The translations under genes and the position numbers were made by a program. A stretch of DNA of 40,668 nucleotides from the NCBI RefSeq assembly GCF_004368405.1, contig NZ_SBJH01000065.1, positions 1 to 40,668 on the forward strand, written 5' to 3'. The notes below the pieces were generated by a model. That model worked only from the letters and a program-made list of their open reading frames with translations, had not been told where the DNA came from and searched no databases. This document shows, one piece after another, positions 24,692-32,322 of this stretch (positions are counted from its first letter, which is position 1; each line of letters starts with the position of its first letter). The stretch comes from Olivibacter sp. XZL3. Its GTDB lineage: Bacteria > Bacteroidota > Bacteroidia > Sphingobacteriales > Sphingobacteriaceae.

Positions 24692-26539
24692 TTATTGGAT
24701 AGACTGCTGATATAAGGTTTGATGCACCTGATTCAATTGTGTTTCAGGAATTTTAATCACTTTCCGATCGTAGGTCATCATGCCATTAGTCTCTACCTCT
24801 ACATCGGTCGTTTGCGTGTACACACCAGCCGATAGTCCTAGCGGGATCAAGCGTTTTAAGTCTTCAATCAGTTTGGTATAACGCTTCAGCAATTCATCCT
24901 TGTTCTTGAAGCTTTGGTATCCCCAGTTGTTCTTCTCCTGCCAGGTATGCCCTTCAATTGGTAGGCCTAGACCGCCGAACTCGCCGAGCACCAGCACTTG
25001 CTTTTCTCCAAATAACCTCGGATCGGGCATCGATGGATCGGGGTAATGGTGAATATCCAATATGTGACCGGTATTCAAGAAATTACCTCCACTGGCACTG
25101 TTAACCAAGCGCGACGGATCATATTGCATCGTCCATTCGGTAATTTCCTTCGTTTTAAACTGTCCCCATGCCTCGTTAAATGGAACCCATACAACGATAC
25201 TCGGGAAATTGTGCAAGGCATCCATAATAGCCTTCCATTCTTTACGATGATAAGCTTCCGATTCAGCAGAACGCTCTTTATCTAAGTTATATCCGGAGAG
25301 CTGCCCCGGATGATTATCCCAACGGTTTCCTCCTAAATCACCACTCGGCATATCTTGCCATACCAGTAAACCTACGCTATCACAGTAACGGTACCAACGG
25401 GCGGGCTCCACTTTGATGTGTTTACGAATCATATTGAAGCCCATTTCCTTTGTTTTCACGATATCGAACAACAAGGCCTCATCGGTTGGAGCGGTATACA
25501 GACCATCTGGCCACCATCCCTGATCTAAAGGCCCATACTGAAAGACAAACTCGTTGTTTAACAGCAAGCGTTGAACTCCTTTACTGTCTTTTTCCATCGA
25601 GATCTTACGCATAGCAAAATAGCTCTCCACCTCATCGACTACCTTGCCTTTTCGAAGTAGCGAAACCTGTAAGTTGTAGAGTTTGGGGCTGGTTGGCGAC
25701 CATGCCTGCGCATTTGGTATAGATAGACTTGCTTCTGTTCCCACAGTTACAGTCTGCTCAGCCAGCACCTTACCGCCATCGAGCGCCACCACCTTTACTT
25801 GATCGCCACTTTTGCTGCCTTCTACCTGTGCAGCAACCTTCAACGATTTGCTATCTAAATCTGGTGTCTGTTTGGTATGCGCAACATAGGTTTTCGGAAC
25901 ATTTTCCAACCAAACAGTTTGCCATATACCGGTAACCGGCGTATACCAAATGCCCTCCGGATTAACAACCTGCTTACCGCGAGGCTGCGGCCCTTCGTCC
26001 GTTGGGTCCCAAACCCGAATGGCTATTTCTTGCGTTTTTCCCTTCTTGAGGTGTTTGCTGATATTAAAATAAAAGGGATCAAAGCCTCCTTGGTGACTGC
26101 CCACTTTTTGGCCGTTCACATAGACATCACATTCCCAATCTACCGCTCCAAAATGCAGCAATACATCCTCTTTTGTGTTCACCTGATCGAGCTTGATTGT
26201 GTTTTTATACCATAAGGCCTGATCCTTTCCAACGGTCTTACCTACACCCGACAAGGCCGATTCAACGGCAAAAGGCACTAGAATTTCCCCCTGGAAATTG
26301 GAGGGAATGTTCTGTTCTGCTTTTGGGGTAATGGCATATTGCCAAAGACCGTTCAAGTTTTGCCAACCTTTGCGCACCAGCTGTGGCCGTGGATATTCCT
26401 TTAGCGTTTCTTTCGGATTTACTTTTTCCGCCCAGGGGGACATAATTTTATCGCCAACAGGCTTCCATGATACATCTTGCGCCACAGCAAGCTGCGAACT
26501 AATGAAAAGTAAGGATCCAAAAATCAGTTTACGTGTCAT
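24692..26539 (-). CDS. Secreted GH2 family glycoside hydrolase (beta-galactosidase/beta-glucuronidase type)
   Basis: The start was set at the ATG giving MTRKLIFGSLL, because this begins a clean signal peptide (cleavage near AVAQD). The open frame extends 29 codons further upstream without any signal-like sequence. Domains are the N-terminal sugar-binding jelly roll (LVRKGWQNLNGLWQYAI; HFGAVDWECDVYVNGQKVG), an immunoglobulin-like domain and a TIM barrel. The acid/base is Glu456 in VPFNEAWGQF and the nucleophile Glu520 in LGEFGG. Length is 615 aa, without the long C-terminal domains of LacZ. The sugar specificity (galactose, glucuronate or an arabinopyranose) cannot be decided. A -7-like element and box C lie upstream, so this may be an internal promoter of the susC2 operon. 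Confidence 0.88.
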   Translation of the reverse strand: MTRKLIFGSLLFISSQLAVAQDVSWKPVGDKIMSPWAEKVNPKETLKEYPRPQLVRKGWQNLNGLWQYAITPKAEQNIPSNFQGEILVPFAVESALSGVGKTVGKDQALWYKNTIKLDQVNTKEDVLLHFGAVDWECDVYVNGQKVGSHQGGFDPFYFNISKHLKKGKTQEIAIRVWDPTDEGPQPRGKQVVNPEGIWYTPVTGIWQTVWLENVPKTYVAHTKQTPDLDSKSLKVAAQVEGSKSGDQVKVVALDGGKVLAEQTVTVGTEASLSIPNAQAWSPTSPKLYNLQVSLLRKGKVVDEVESYFAMRKISMEKDSKGVQRLLLNNEFVFQYGPLDQGWWPDGLYTAPTDEALLFDIVKTKEMGFNMIRKHIKVEPARWYRYCDSVGLLVWQDMPSGDLGGNRWDNHPGQLSGYNLDKERSAESEAYHRKEWKAIMDALHNFPSIVVWVPFNEAWGQFKTKEITEWTMQYDPSRLVNSASGGNFLNTGHILDIHHYPDPSMPDPRLFGEKQVLVLGEFGGLGLPIEGHTWQEKNNWGYQSFKNKDELLKRYTKLIEDLKRLIPLGLSAGVYTQTTDVEVETNGMMTYDRKVIKIPETQLNQVHQTLYQQSIQ

Positions 26540-26730
26540 ACCTTCGTTTATATGTAAATAAATTATTAATTCGTTGTTCGGGTAAGCGATTGATAAATAC
26601 GACTTCCTTTCCTCGATCAGGACCATTGCCAGCTGGACAACAGCTCATCAGCCAGCCCTTGGATAGAACGAATGAAATGCTTGATAACGTTAATAGCTTC
26701 ATATCGATTTGGAAATTGGTTTATCAGCGC

Positions 26731-26757
26731 TGAGGGAACATCCCCTCACCAAAGGAA
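26731..26757 (-). promoter_or_regulatory. Candidate promoter of the GH2 gene with start-site hairpin
   Basis: Minus-strand TTCCTTTG (26750-26757) is one mismatch from TAnnTTTG, with TTG (26778-26780) 20 nt upstream. Just downstream, TGAGGG/CCCTCA (26731-26748) forms a hairpin at or near the predicted transcript start. The leader to the GH2 start would be about 200 nt. It lies in the 362-bp gap 26540-26901, which has no gene. Confidence 0.4.
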
Positions 26758-26807
26758 ACGATTATGGAACGATAAACCAACAAAGGCCGTGTCAATTTTT
26801 CTTTATA

Positions 26808-26825
26808 TTGTCTCAAAATGGCTTT
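26808..26825 (-). promoter_or_regulatory. Shared PUL box, copy C (AAAGCCATTT-TGAGACAA)
   Basis: The right part TGAGACAA fits the consensus fully, and the left part matches 5 of 10. It ends exactly 50 nt before the -7-like element at 26750-26757, the same spacing as copy A. Its left part overlaps the first unit of the heptamer array at 26821-26855. It is the weakest of the four copies. Confidence 0.4.
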
Positions 26826-26855
26826 AAGCGCTAGGCCATAAGCTTTATGCTTTAC
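26821..26855 (-). repeat. Degenerate heptamer array (GCYDTAA type)
   Basis: Five consecutive 7-bp units on the plus strand: GCTTTAA, GCGCTAG, GCCATAA, GCTTTAT, GCTTTAC. They lie about 47-80 nt past the stop codon of the DUF4965 gene. A similar five-unit array occurs at 29461-29495. Each unit is weak alone; the common GC start and 7-bp period are what identify the array. Confidence 0.55.
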
Positions 26856-26901
26856 CGTTTAATGCCAATTGGCTAATAAACTACTACCCACTAATTAATC
26901 A

Positions 26902-29397
26902 CTACCGGGCCATTTCCTCTTCCAGCATTTTTATAAAATAGCCACCAACAACCGAGCGTGCGCGGAAGCCAACGGATTTCCCATCGCTTGTTTCATGCCA
27001 GTCACTCAACGGAATACGATCTGGCGTTTCATTGGCAAATTTCCACACCGGGTTTACGAAGGTTTCAAAATCAGCATCATCAGCGAGGGTAGCGGTCCAT
27101 AAGATCCAATCAGACTTGGTATAAGTCTTTCTACTGTCCAAAGGCAAGCCGTAGGTCTGCTGTTTCGTTTTATAGTAAGCGATCTCCTTTTCTACCACTT
27201 CCGCCGGAAAAATGTCCAACTTCAATAATTTGTCCCAAATGAGGTTGTACTTTTGGCTCCACGTATCCTTTTGGCCGAAAGCCAGCGTATAATGATTCCC
27301 ATTATCAGCCAATTTCATCCATTCCCTCGCCATTTCTCTGGCCAGTTCGAAATGTTCCTTCGCCACCTCATCCTTTTTCAACATCTCCGCCAACTTAGCA
27401 TAAGAGGCAATCCCCATAATCGCTTTCACCGACAAATTTGCATTACGCGCGAGGTGTCCGGCAAAGTCATCCGTACAAAGCTGATTCGCCGGATCGAGCC
27501 CTTCTTTTTTCAAGAAATCGGTCCAGGTCGTTAAGGTCTCCCAATGCTTTTCCGCAAAACCGGCATCGTCCTCCCGTAACGCAATCGCTGCAGTTAATGT
27601 AATCATGTTTCCAGCCTCTTCCACAGGCATATCTTCTCCGTAGGTCTGGCCATTCGCCAAAGGATAGGTCCCGACATCATGTGCCGGAAAAGGCTTTTTC
27701 CATCGACCACTTTCCGAATATTCAAAAATGAACCGAAGCAAGCCTTTCGCTAATTCGGTGTTGTACAGCACAAAAAGCGGTGCAGAAGGGTAAGTCACAT
27801 CCACCGTTCCGATGGAACCGTTCGAAAAGTTCTCTTTGGAGAAGAAGAGCAATTCGCCATTCGTATTTGCAACCACCTTGTGCGCAGCAATCGCTTGCCG
27901 ATAGGCCAAGTTACATAGATCAGCATATTGCGCTCCACCGGCCTTTTTGGCGTCAGCCGATAATTTTGCATCAAAGGATTGACAAGCCTGCATCAGGCGA
28001 TCGTAATCGTTCGCCGCCGCTTGAATCATATCCAGCGCATGGGTCTTATTATCCCGGCGCCACCACGGACGCAGGTTCTTTCCAAAATATTGCACCGAAT
28101 ATTCGTCATCATAAGCTATCACCACCTGTTCAGAAACAGCGTCCGACACTTCCCCCAAGGCCATCTCCACGCCAATCAGCATGTCGGCAGCAGAACCGAT
28201 TTTCGTCTCTGTAGCCGTACCTTTTTGCGCAACAGCGGCCACCAGGCCTTGCAAGGTATTCGGCGTTGATCGAATCGATGCCTTTTTCGCTGCGGCAATA
28301 TAAGCTTTGCCCCAATCAATCCGCACGTTATCGCCTTTCTTGCCCAACAGCTCCTGGCTCGTCGTTCCGACGGATTGTACTAACAGTTGAGCATGATCTT
28401 CAACGTCAACTTTCACTTCCTGATTAGCTTTGTCGCTGCTTACTTTTCCGGAGAGTGCAAACCAGATTTTTACATCATGCTTTTTACCGTCATTTGGTGC
28501 CGACTTAAAGGTAAGGTAAGATGCAGGACGCGCCAGCACTTCCAATTGATCCATCAATAAAGGAGAAGTAAATGTCAGGTCAATCGTCATTCCGCCGGCA
28601 TCGAAGGAATACGCGGTTTGTGTTGCCGTTAGATGAACCGCCGTCTGCTTAGCAGGCTCTGCATCGAGCAGCTTCTTCTCCTGTACCAAACCAACATCGA
28701 TAAAGGCGCCTCCCCGATCGTTTCGGCAATGAACCGCGAGTGTGTTTTTGCCTTTCTTCAGTGCTTTTAACGCTTCAACACGGATATCCCTTTGCCCGTA
28801 ATCGAGAATAAAATTTGGATCCTCATAGGCCAAGACACCATTGATAAAGACCTGAACGGCGTCGTCGTGACTAATAAGCAATTTGGGATTGCCAGGCATT
28901 TCTTCCAGCGTAAAATCCCTTCTATACCAGATTTCCTGATCGTAACGTGAAGCTGCTTTCATGGGATTATCGACCGAGTTATCGCCAAAGGGTGCCGTTC
29001 CTGTCTTCCATGAAGCCCCGTCAAAATCCGGTGTTTCCCAGCCAGTCCCCGGCTCGTCATAGGTATAACGAACCTCATAGGGTCTCTTTTGTGCCGTTGG
29101 CAGCACTTCATCTAACAATGAAATGGCATTACTTGCCAATTGATAGACTTTACCATCCACCTTGGCGAGGACTATTAAGGGTTGCTCTTCCCCTGTCCAA
29201 TGTTTAGTAGCTTGCGCATTCAACGTATCTCCAAAAGACCAGATGCTGAAATAAGGATCGTGGGTAATCAACGGATAGGCCGGTGCCCTTAATTGTTGTT
29301 TCTTTCCTTCCGATACCTGCTTATCTGTCCCGCCTCTACAACTCGATAGGAAAGCGAAGCAGATGATCAGCGCACTAAGCATGGTGTTTGTTTTCAT
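26902..29397 (-). CDS. Exported glutaminase A-like lipoprotein (DUF4964/DUF5127/DUF4965/DUF1793) with an inserted jelly-roll domain
   Basis: The lipobox FLSSC puts the lipidated cysteine at residue 20. YPLITHDPYFSIWS (41-54) is the DUF4964 start. Residues about 108-240 look like a galactose-binding jelly roll (DDAVQVFINGVLAYED, GKNTLAVHCRNDRGGAFIDVGL), resembling the sugar-binding domain of GH2 enzymes. DUF5127 follows, then DUF4965 (YSVQYFGKNLRPWW) and a DUF1793 helical barrel with FPAHDVGTYPLANGQTYGEDMPVEEAGNM. Database names call this family glutaminase, after a fungal enzyme, but the helical barrel resembles six-hairpin glycosidases. Its place in a PUL makes a carbohydrate-active role plausible. 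The true substrate is unknown. It lies 183 nt after the GH127 gene. Confidence 0.82.
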   Translation of the reverse strand: MKTNTMLSALIICFAFLSSCRGGTDKQVSEGKKQQLRAPAYPLITHDPYFSIWSFGDTLNAQATKHWTGEEQPLIVLAKVDGKVYQLASNAISLLDEVLPTAQKRPYEVRYTYDEPGTGWETPDFDGASWKTGTAPFGDNSVDNPMKAASRYDQEIWYRRDFTLEEMPGNPKLLISHDDAVQVFINGVLAYEDPNFILDYGQRDIRVEALKALKKGKNTLAVHCRNDRGGAFIDVGLVQEKKLLDAEPAKQTAVHLTATQTAYSFDAGGMTIDLTFTSPLLMDQLEVLARPASYLTFKSAPNDGKKHDVKIWFALSGKVSSDKANQEVKVDVEDHAQLLVQSVGTTSQELLGKKGDNVRIDWGKAYIAAAKKASIRSTPNTLQGLVAAVAQKGTATETKIGSAADMLIGVEMALGEVSDAVSEQVVIAYDDEYSVQYFGKNLRPWWRRDNKTHALDMIQAAANDYDRLMQACQSFDAKLSADAKKAGGAQYADLCNLAYRQAIAAHKVVANTNGELLFFSKENFSNGSIGTVDVTYPSAPLFVLYNTELAKGLLRFIFEYSESGRWKKPFPAHDVGTYPLANGQTYGEDMPVEEAGNMITLTAAIALREDDAGFAEKHWETLTTWTDFLKKEGLDPANQLCTDDFAGHLARNANLSVKAIMGIASYAKLAEMLKKDEVAKEHFELAREMAREWMKLADNGNHYTLAFGQKDTWSQKYNLIWDKLLKLDIFPAEVVEKEIAYYKTKQQTYGLPLDSRKTYTKSDWILWTATLADDADFETFVNPVWKFANETPDRIPLSDWHETSDGKSVGFRARSVVGGYFIKMLEEEMAR

Positions 29398-29460
29398 TGT
29401 AATAACGTGTTTTTAAAAGGCCTTTCTATTATTTATTGTTTGTTTTAGTCATTATTTACA

Positions 29461-29495
29461 GCTGTAAGCTCAGGGCCTTAGGCTATAAGCCCATT
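29461..29495 (-). repeat. Degenerate heptamer array (GCYDTAA type), second copy
   Basis: Five 7-bp units on the plus strand: GCTGTAA, GCTCAGG, GCCTTAG, GCTATAA, GCCCATT. They show the same 7-bp period and GC start as the array at 26821-26855. They lie 3' of the GH127 gene, 13 bp beyond a different heptamer array. Confidence 0.5.
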
Positions 29496-29508
29496 TCGAC
29501 TTTGGCAG

Positions 29509-29578
29509 CTGACAACCGGCAACTCGCAACCGGCAACTCGCAACCGGCAACTGACAACTGATAGTTGACAATTCCCAA
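29509..29578 (-). repeat. Heptamer array directly after the GH127 gene (TTGNNRG in gene sense)
   Basis: Ten 7-bp registers with plus-strand consensus CYSRCAA, including an alternating stretch CCGGCAA/CTCGCAA (29516-29550). In the sense of the upstream GH127 gene this reads TTGCCGG, TTGCGAG, TTGTCAG. It fits the same TTGNNRG pattern and orientation as the array at the kdgK 3' end. It starts 2 nt after the stop codon at 29581-29583. Confidence 0.85.
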
Positions 29579-29580
29579 TG

Positions 29581-31638
29581 CTACTCTATAACCGGAAAGG
29601 CACTGATTCGTAGCCTTGCTGCGCCCATCGGTATCAATTCCAACTCTTCCTCTTCAGTTGATACCTTTACCGGACTTAGCGGTAAGACATCTGTTAGACC
29701 ATACTGGTCTATTTTCCACGAAGGAGTCTGCTTACCTTTAACTTTTAATCCAATTGGTGCATTTTCAGGTGTAAAAGGGAAATTATCCTTCGGCCATTCT
29801 TTGTGAATCACTTCGATCCATTCCTCCGGCTGCCGATCAGCATTCAATAAGCCATAATTCCATGCCGACGCAGGTAAAATCTCAAAGGAAGGCCACTTTT
29901 CCGGGTCTGCACTCTCCTGCCACTTCGAGTCGCCAATGGCCGAAGCCTTGCTATCTTTCTTTAAATATTGCTCTTGAATTTTTAATGAATAAGTCAGTGG
30001 CCCTCGATTGATGCTGACACTATTTTTATTATCCTCCCATTTTTTAACCCGCAGTTCCATCGGCAACGTGAGGGTGATCTCATCCCCCTCTTTCCATGTC
30101 CTGTCTATTTTAACATAAGATCCCGGTTTAAAGCTTTGCTTCACCGGTTTACCATTAACCAATACGCCCGCCTGATCGCACCAATTTGGAATCCGGATAT
30201 AATAAGGGAAGTGTACCGGGCCCGTTGTATGTACCGTAAAAGAGACCTGCTCGTCAAAGGGATAATGGCCGACCGACTCGATCCTAACTTCTTGTCCATC
30301 CGCCACTTTGGCTGTCACCTCCGCCTCGGCAAAGAGCAGAGCAGCCAAGCCATTATCGGGTGTGGCCATAAACACATGTTCTGCATAATAAGGCCATCCT
30401 TGCGCGTGGTTATGTTGACAGCACCTCGAGCTAAACGGATTCATCATCAAAAAGGGGCCCTTATTGTCGATCCCCGGGTGATGATTTTTGCTATCGCTGA
30501 TAGACATATTCGGACTTGTAATATAGCGCAAGGCCTTAAAATCAGGCATCACTGCAGCGGGATAAGTATTAAAAGCCACCTCCTCGGCATGATCAGCCCA
30601 AAAAGGATCGCCGGTAATGCCCATTAGCAATTCATCCGAAGCCATTTGCTCCACCATGCCACAGGTTTCCACCCCTTGACGGGGATCCGTATAGCCTTCC
30701 CGTGCATTTTCATCCGCACCAAACATCCCTCCCGGCACGTTTCCAAAGCGTTCGCGTATCAAGTGGAAATTGCGGTAAGTTGCTTCCAAATCAGTAGGGT
30801 CACCTGTTTGCAGATAATATGTAGCCGGTTCCCGAAAGCATTGAGCGATATTGACGTTATGCCAATTTGGGAGGTTATTCTGTTGTTTCCAATCGGCCGT
30901 ATTACGGTGAATTTTCTTGGCCAACTCCAATAGCCATTCCTTACCTTCAGTCCGATTATATAGCCAATAGATGCTATATAGGTTATCTCCTCCGCGACTG
31001 TTTTCCCAATAGTCCTTTAGCAGCTGATCTTCCGGAAGCTGATTCTGCCAGGCGAAATACCGCTCCATAAAGGGCAGCACGCGTTCGTCCTTGCTGTATT
31101 CATAATACGACTGTAAGCACCACAGCATAATCATATTGCCCCACAGATCCGGTTTGCCTTCTTTCAAGATCAGCGGGCCGAAGTATCCGTCGTCCCGCTG
31201 ACTTTCCAAGGCTGCGTTAAGCCAGGTTTTCGCTTCCTGGATAATCTGTTCGTCCTTTAAAATATAACCGAGATTTGCATAACCCTTTAACCAATAAGGC
31301 ACTTCCTCCCAACCATGGTCGCCACTTCCATCTTTACTTAGCCAAGCATTGTTTTTCTTGGCCAGCCAAGCGCTAATTTCGCCTAAATGTCCGGTTAGCC
31401 CGTCGCGTTGGAGGTCTAAGTATTTCCGCAGCCATCCCTTCGGCTGTATGGAACCGACAGGTAGTTTTACGAAGTAGGTAGACCGCAAAGGTTTGCGATT
31501 GGAGACATAATGCTTATTGGATACGCTTGTATCGGGGCGGTTCACGTTGTCGATCCGCTCCGATTTCTGAGCAAGACTAGTGCTGAAAACCGAAAAGAGA
31601 AAAAATACAATAATGACCGCTTTAGCTACTGAATTCAT
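29581..31638 (-). CDS. GH127-type beta-L-arabinofuranosidase (DUF1680 family), exported
   Basis: The signal peptide covers about residues 1-23 (STSLAQ). An (alpha/alpha)6-barrel protein of 685 aa. The zinc-cysteine signature of GH127 is intact: Glu324 and Cys326 in GVETCGMVEQ, and Cys406-Cys407 in FSSRCCQHN. The second pair includes the cysteine nucleophile in characterised members. Glu310 in ADENAREG is a candidate for the acid/base. C-terminal beta-sandwich blocks (FPYYIRIPNW; SINRGPLTYSLKIQ) fit the family. Predicted to release beta-linked L-arabinofuranose; the related GH146 group cannot be excluded. It follows the DUF3823 gene by 6 nt, and a heptamer array starts just after its stop codon. 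Confidence 0.82.
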   Translation of the reverse strand: MNSVAKAVIIVFFLFSVFSTSLAQKSERIDNVNRPDTSVSNKHYVSNRKPLRSTYFVKLPVGSIQPKGWLRKYLDLQRDGLTGHLGEISAWLAKKNNAWLSKDGSGDHGWEEVPYWLKGYANLGYILKDEQIIQEAKTWLNAALESQRDDGYFGPLILKEGKPDLWGNMIMLWCLQSYYEYSKDERVLPFMERYFAWQNQLPEDQLLKDYWENSRGGDNLYSIYWLYNRTEGKEWLLELAKKIHRNTADWKQQNNLPNWHNVNIAQCFREPATYYLQTGDPTDLEATYRNFHLIRERFGNVPGGMFGADENAREGYTDPRQGVETCGMVEQMASDELLMGITGDPFWADHAEEVAFNTYPAAVMPDFKALRYITSPNMSISDSKNHHPGIDNKGPFLMMNPFSSRCCQHNHAQGWPYYAEHVFMATPDNGLAALLFAEAEVTAKVADGQEVRIESVGHYPFDEQVSFTVHTTGPVHFPYYIRIPNWCDQAGVLVNGKPVKQSFKPGSYVKIDRTWKEGDEITLTLPMELRVKKWEDNKNSVSINRGPLTYSLKIQEQYLKKDSKASAIGDSKWQESADPEKWPSFEILPASAWNYGLLNADRQPEEWIEVIHKEWPKDNFPFTPENAPIGLKVKGKQTPSWKIDQYGLTDVLPLSPVKVSTEEEELELIPMGAARLRISAFPVIE

Positions 31639-31644
31639 GCCTTG

Positions 31645-32316
31645 CTATTTTATCTGTACGGTATTCGGATCGTATATTCCTTCCGTAATACCATTAATCT
31701 TTAAGCCTACTCGAGCAAACAGGGCTTTAGATGTTTGAAGTTGACTTCCAACATTCAGTTCGAGAACTATATGATTTCCATCGACATCCCGATTCTCAAT
31801 TCGACCCGTTTGTTGGCCAAAGTCGACAAACTTTGTGTCATTAACCATTAATGAAACGTACTCAACGCCCCTCGATTCCTCTACCCCGATTATATCGAAC
31901 GAGGCACGCAACACATCATTATCCAATTGATACTGAATGTTTTGAAGAACATAATATGGAGTCACCGGATAATCCATGCTTGTATTTCCGCTTATTTGTA
32001 CAATAATCGTATCCTGTTTACTAACCCACGGCCCGTTACCATTAGTACTTACCAATTTATACGTTCCATCGAATAACTGTGCTGCGAAACTTCCATCTTG
32101 CGTTAAATAAACGTTAATGGGCGTCTTTAATGGGTAACCATCTTGCCAAAGTTGTAAGTAAACAGACTGATTTGAACCTCTCACACCGATGGGTTGACCG
32201 TTATAAGTCGCATATCCACGCAATTGAGAGGCCGGCGCGTCATAGTTGTCTTTTCCACAAGATACCAATACAAGTAATATGGAAAGAATTTGTATAGTTG
32301 TTATTAGCTTTTTCAT
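31645..32316 (-). CDS. DUF3823-type surface lipoprotein of the SusCD2 operon
   Basis: The lipobox VLVSC puts the lipidated cysteine at residue 20. The rest is two beta-sandwich-like parts: LRGYATYNGQPIGVRGSNQSVYLQLWQDGYPLKTPINVYLTQDG, then a second half around YYVLQNIQYQLDNDVLRASFDI. DUF3823 proteins regularly follow susD in PULs and are thought to sit at the cell surface, perhaps aiding glycan capture; no enzyme activity is known to me. Gaps to the genes on both sides are 6 nt, so it is firmly inside the operon. Length 223 aa is normal. Confidence 0.85.
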   Translation of the reverse strand: MKKLITTIQILSILLVLVSCGKDNYDAPASQLRGYATYNGQPIGVRGSNQSVYLQLWQDGYPLKTPINVYLTQDGSFAAQLFDGTYKLVSTNGNGPWVSKQDTIIVQISGNTSMDYPVTPYYVLQNIQYQLDNDVLRASFDIIGVEESRGVEYVSLMVNDTKFVDFGQQTGRIENRDVDGNHIVLELNVGSQLQTSKALFARVGLKINGITEGIYDPNTVQIK

Positions 32317-32322
32317 AGGAAT

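Noticed and set aside
26540-26626. Longer N terminus of the GH2 protein (29 extra residues)
   Set aside because: The extension is not signal-like, while the internal Met begins a typical signal peptide.
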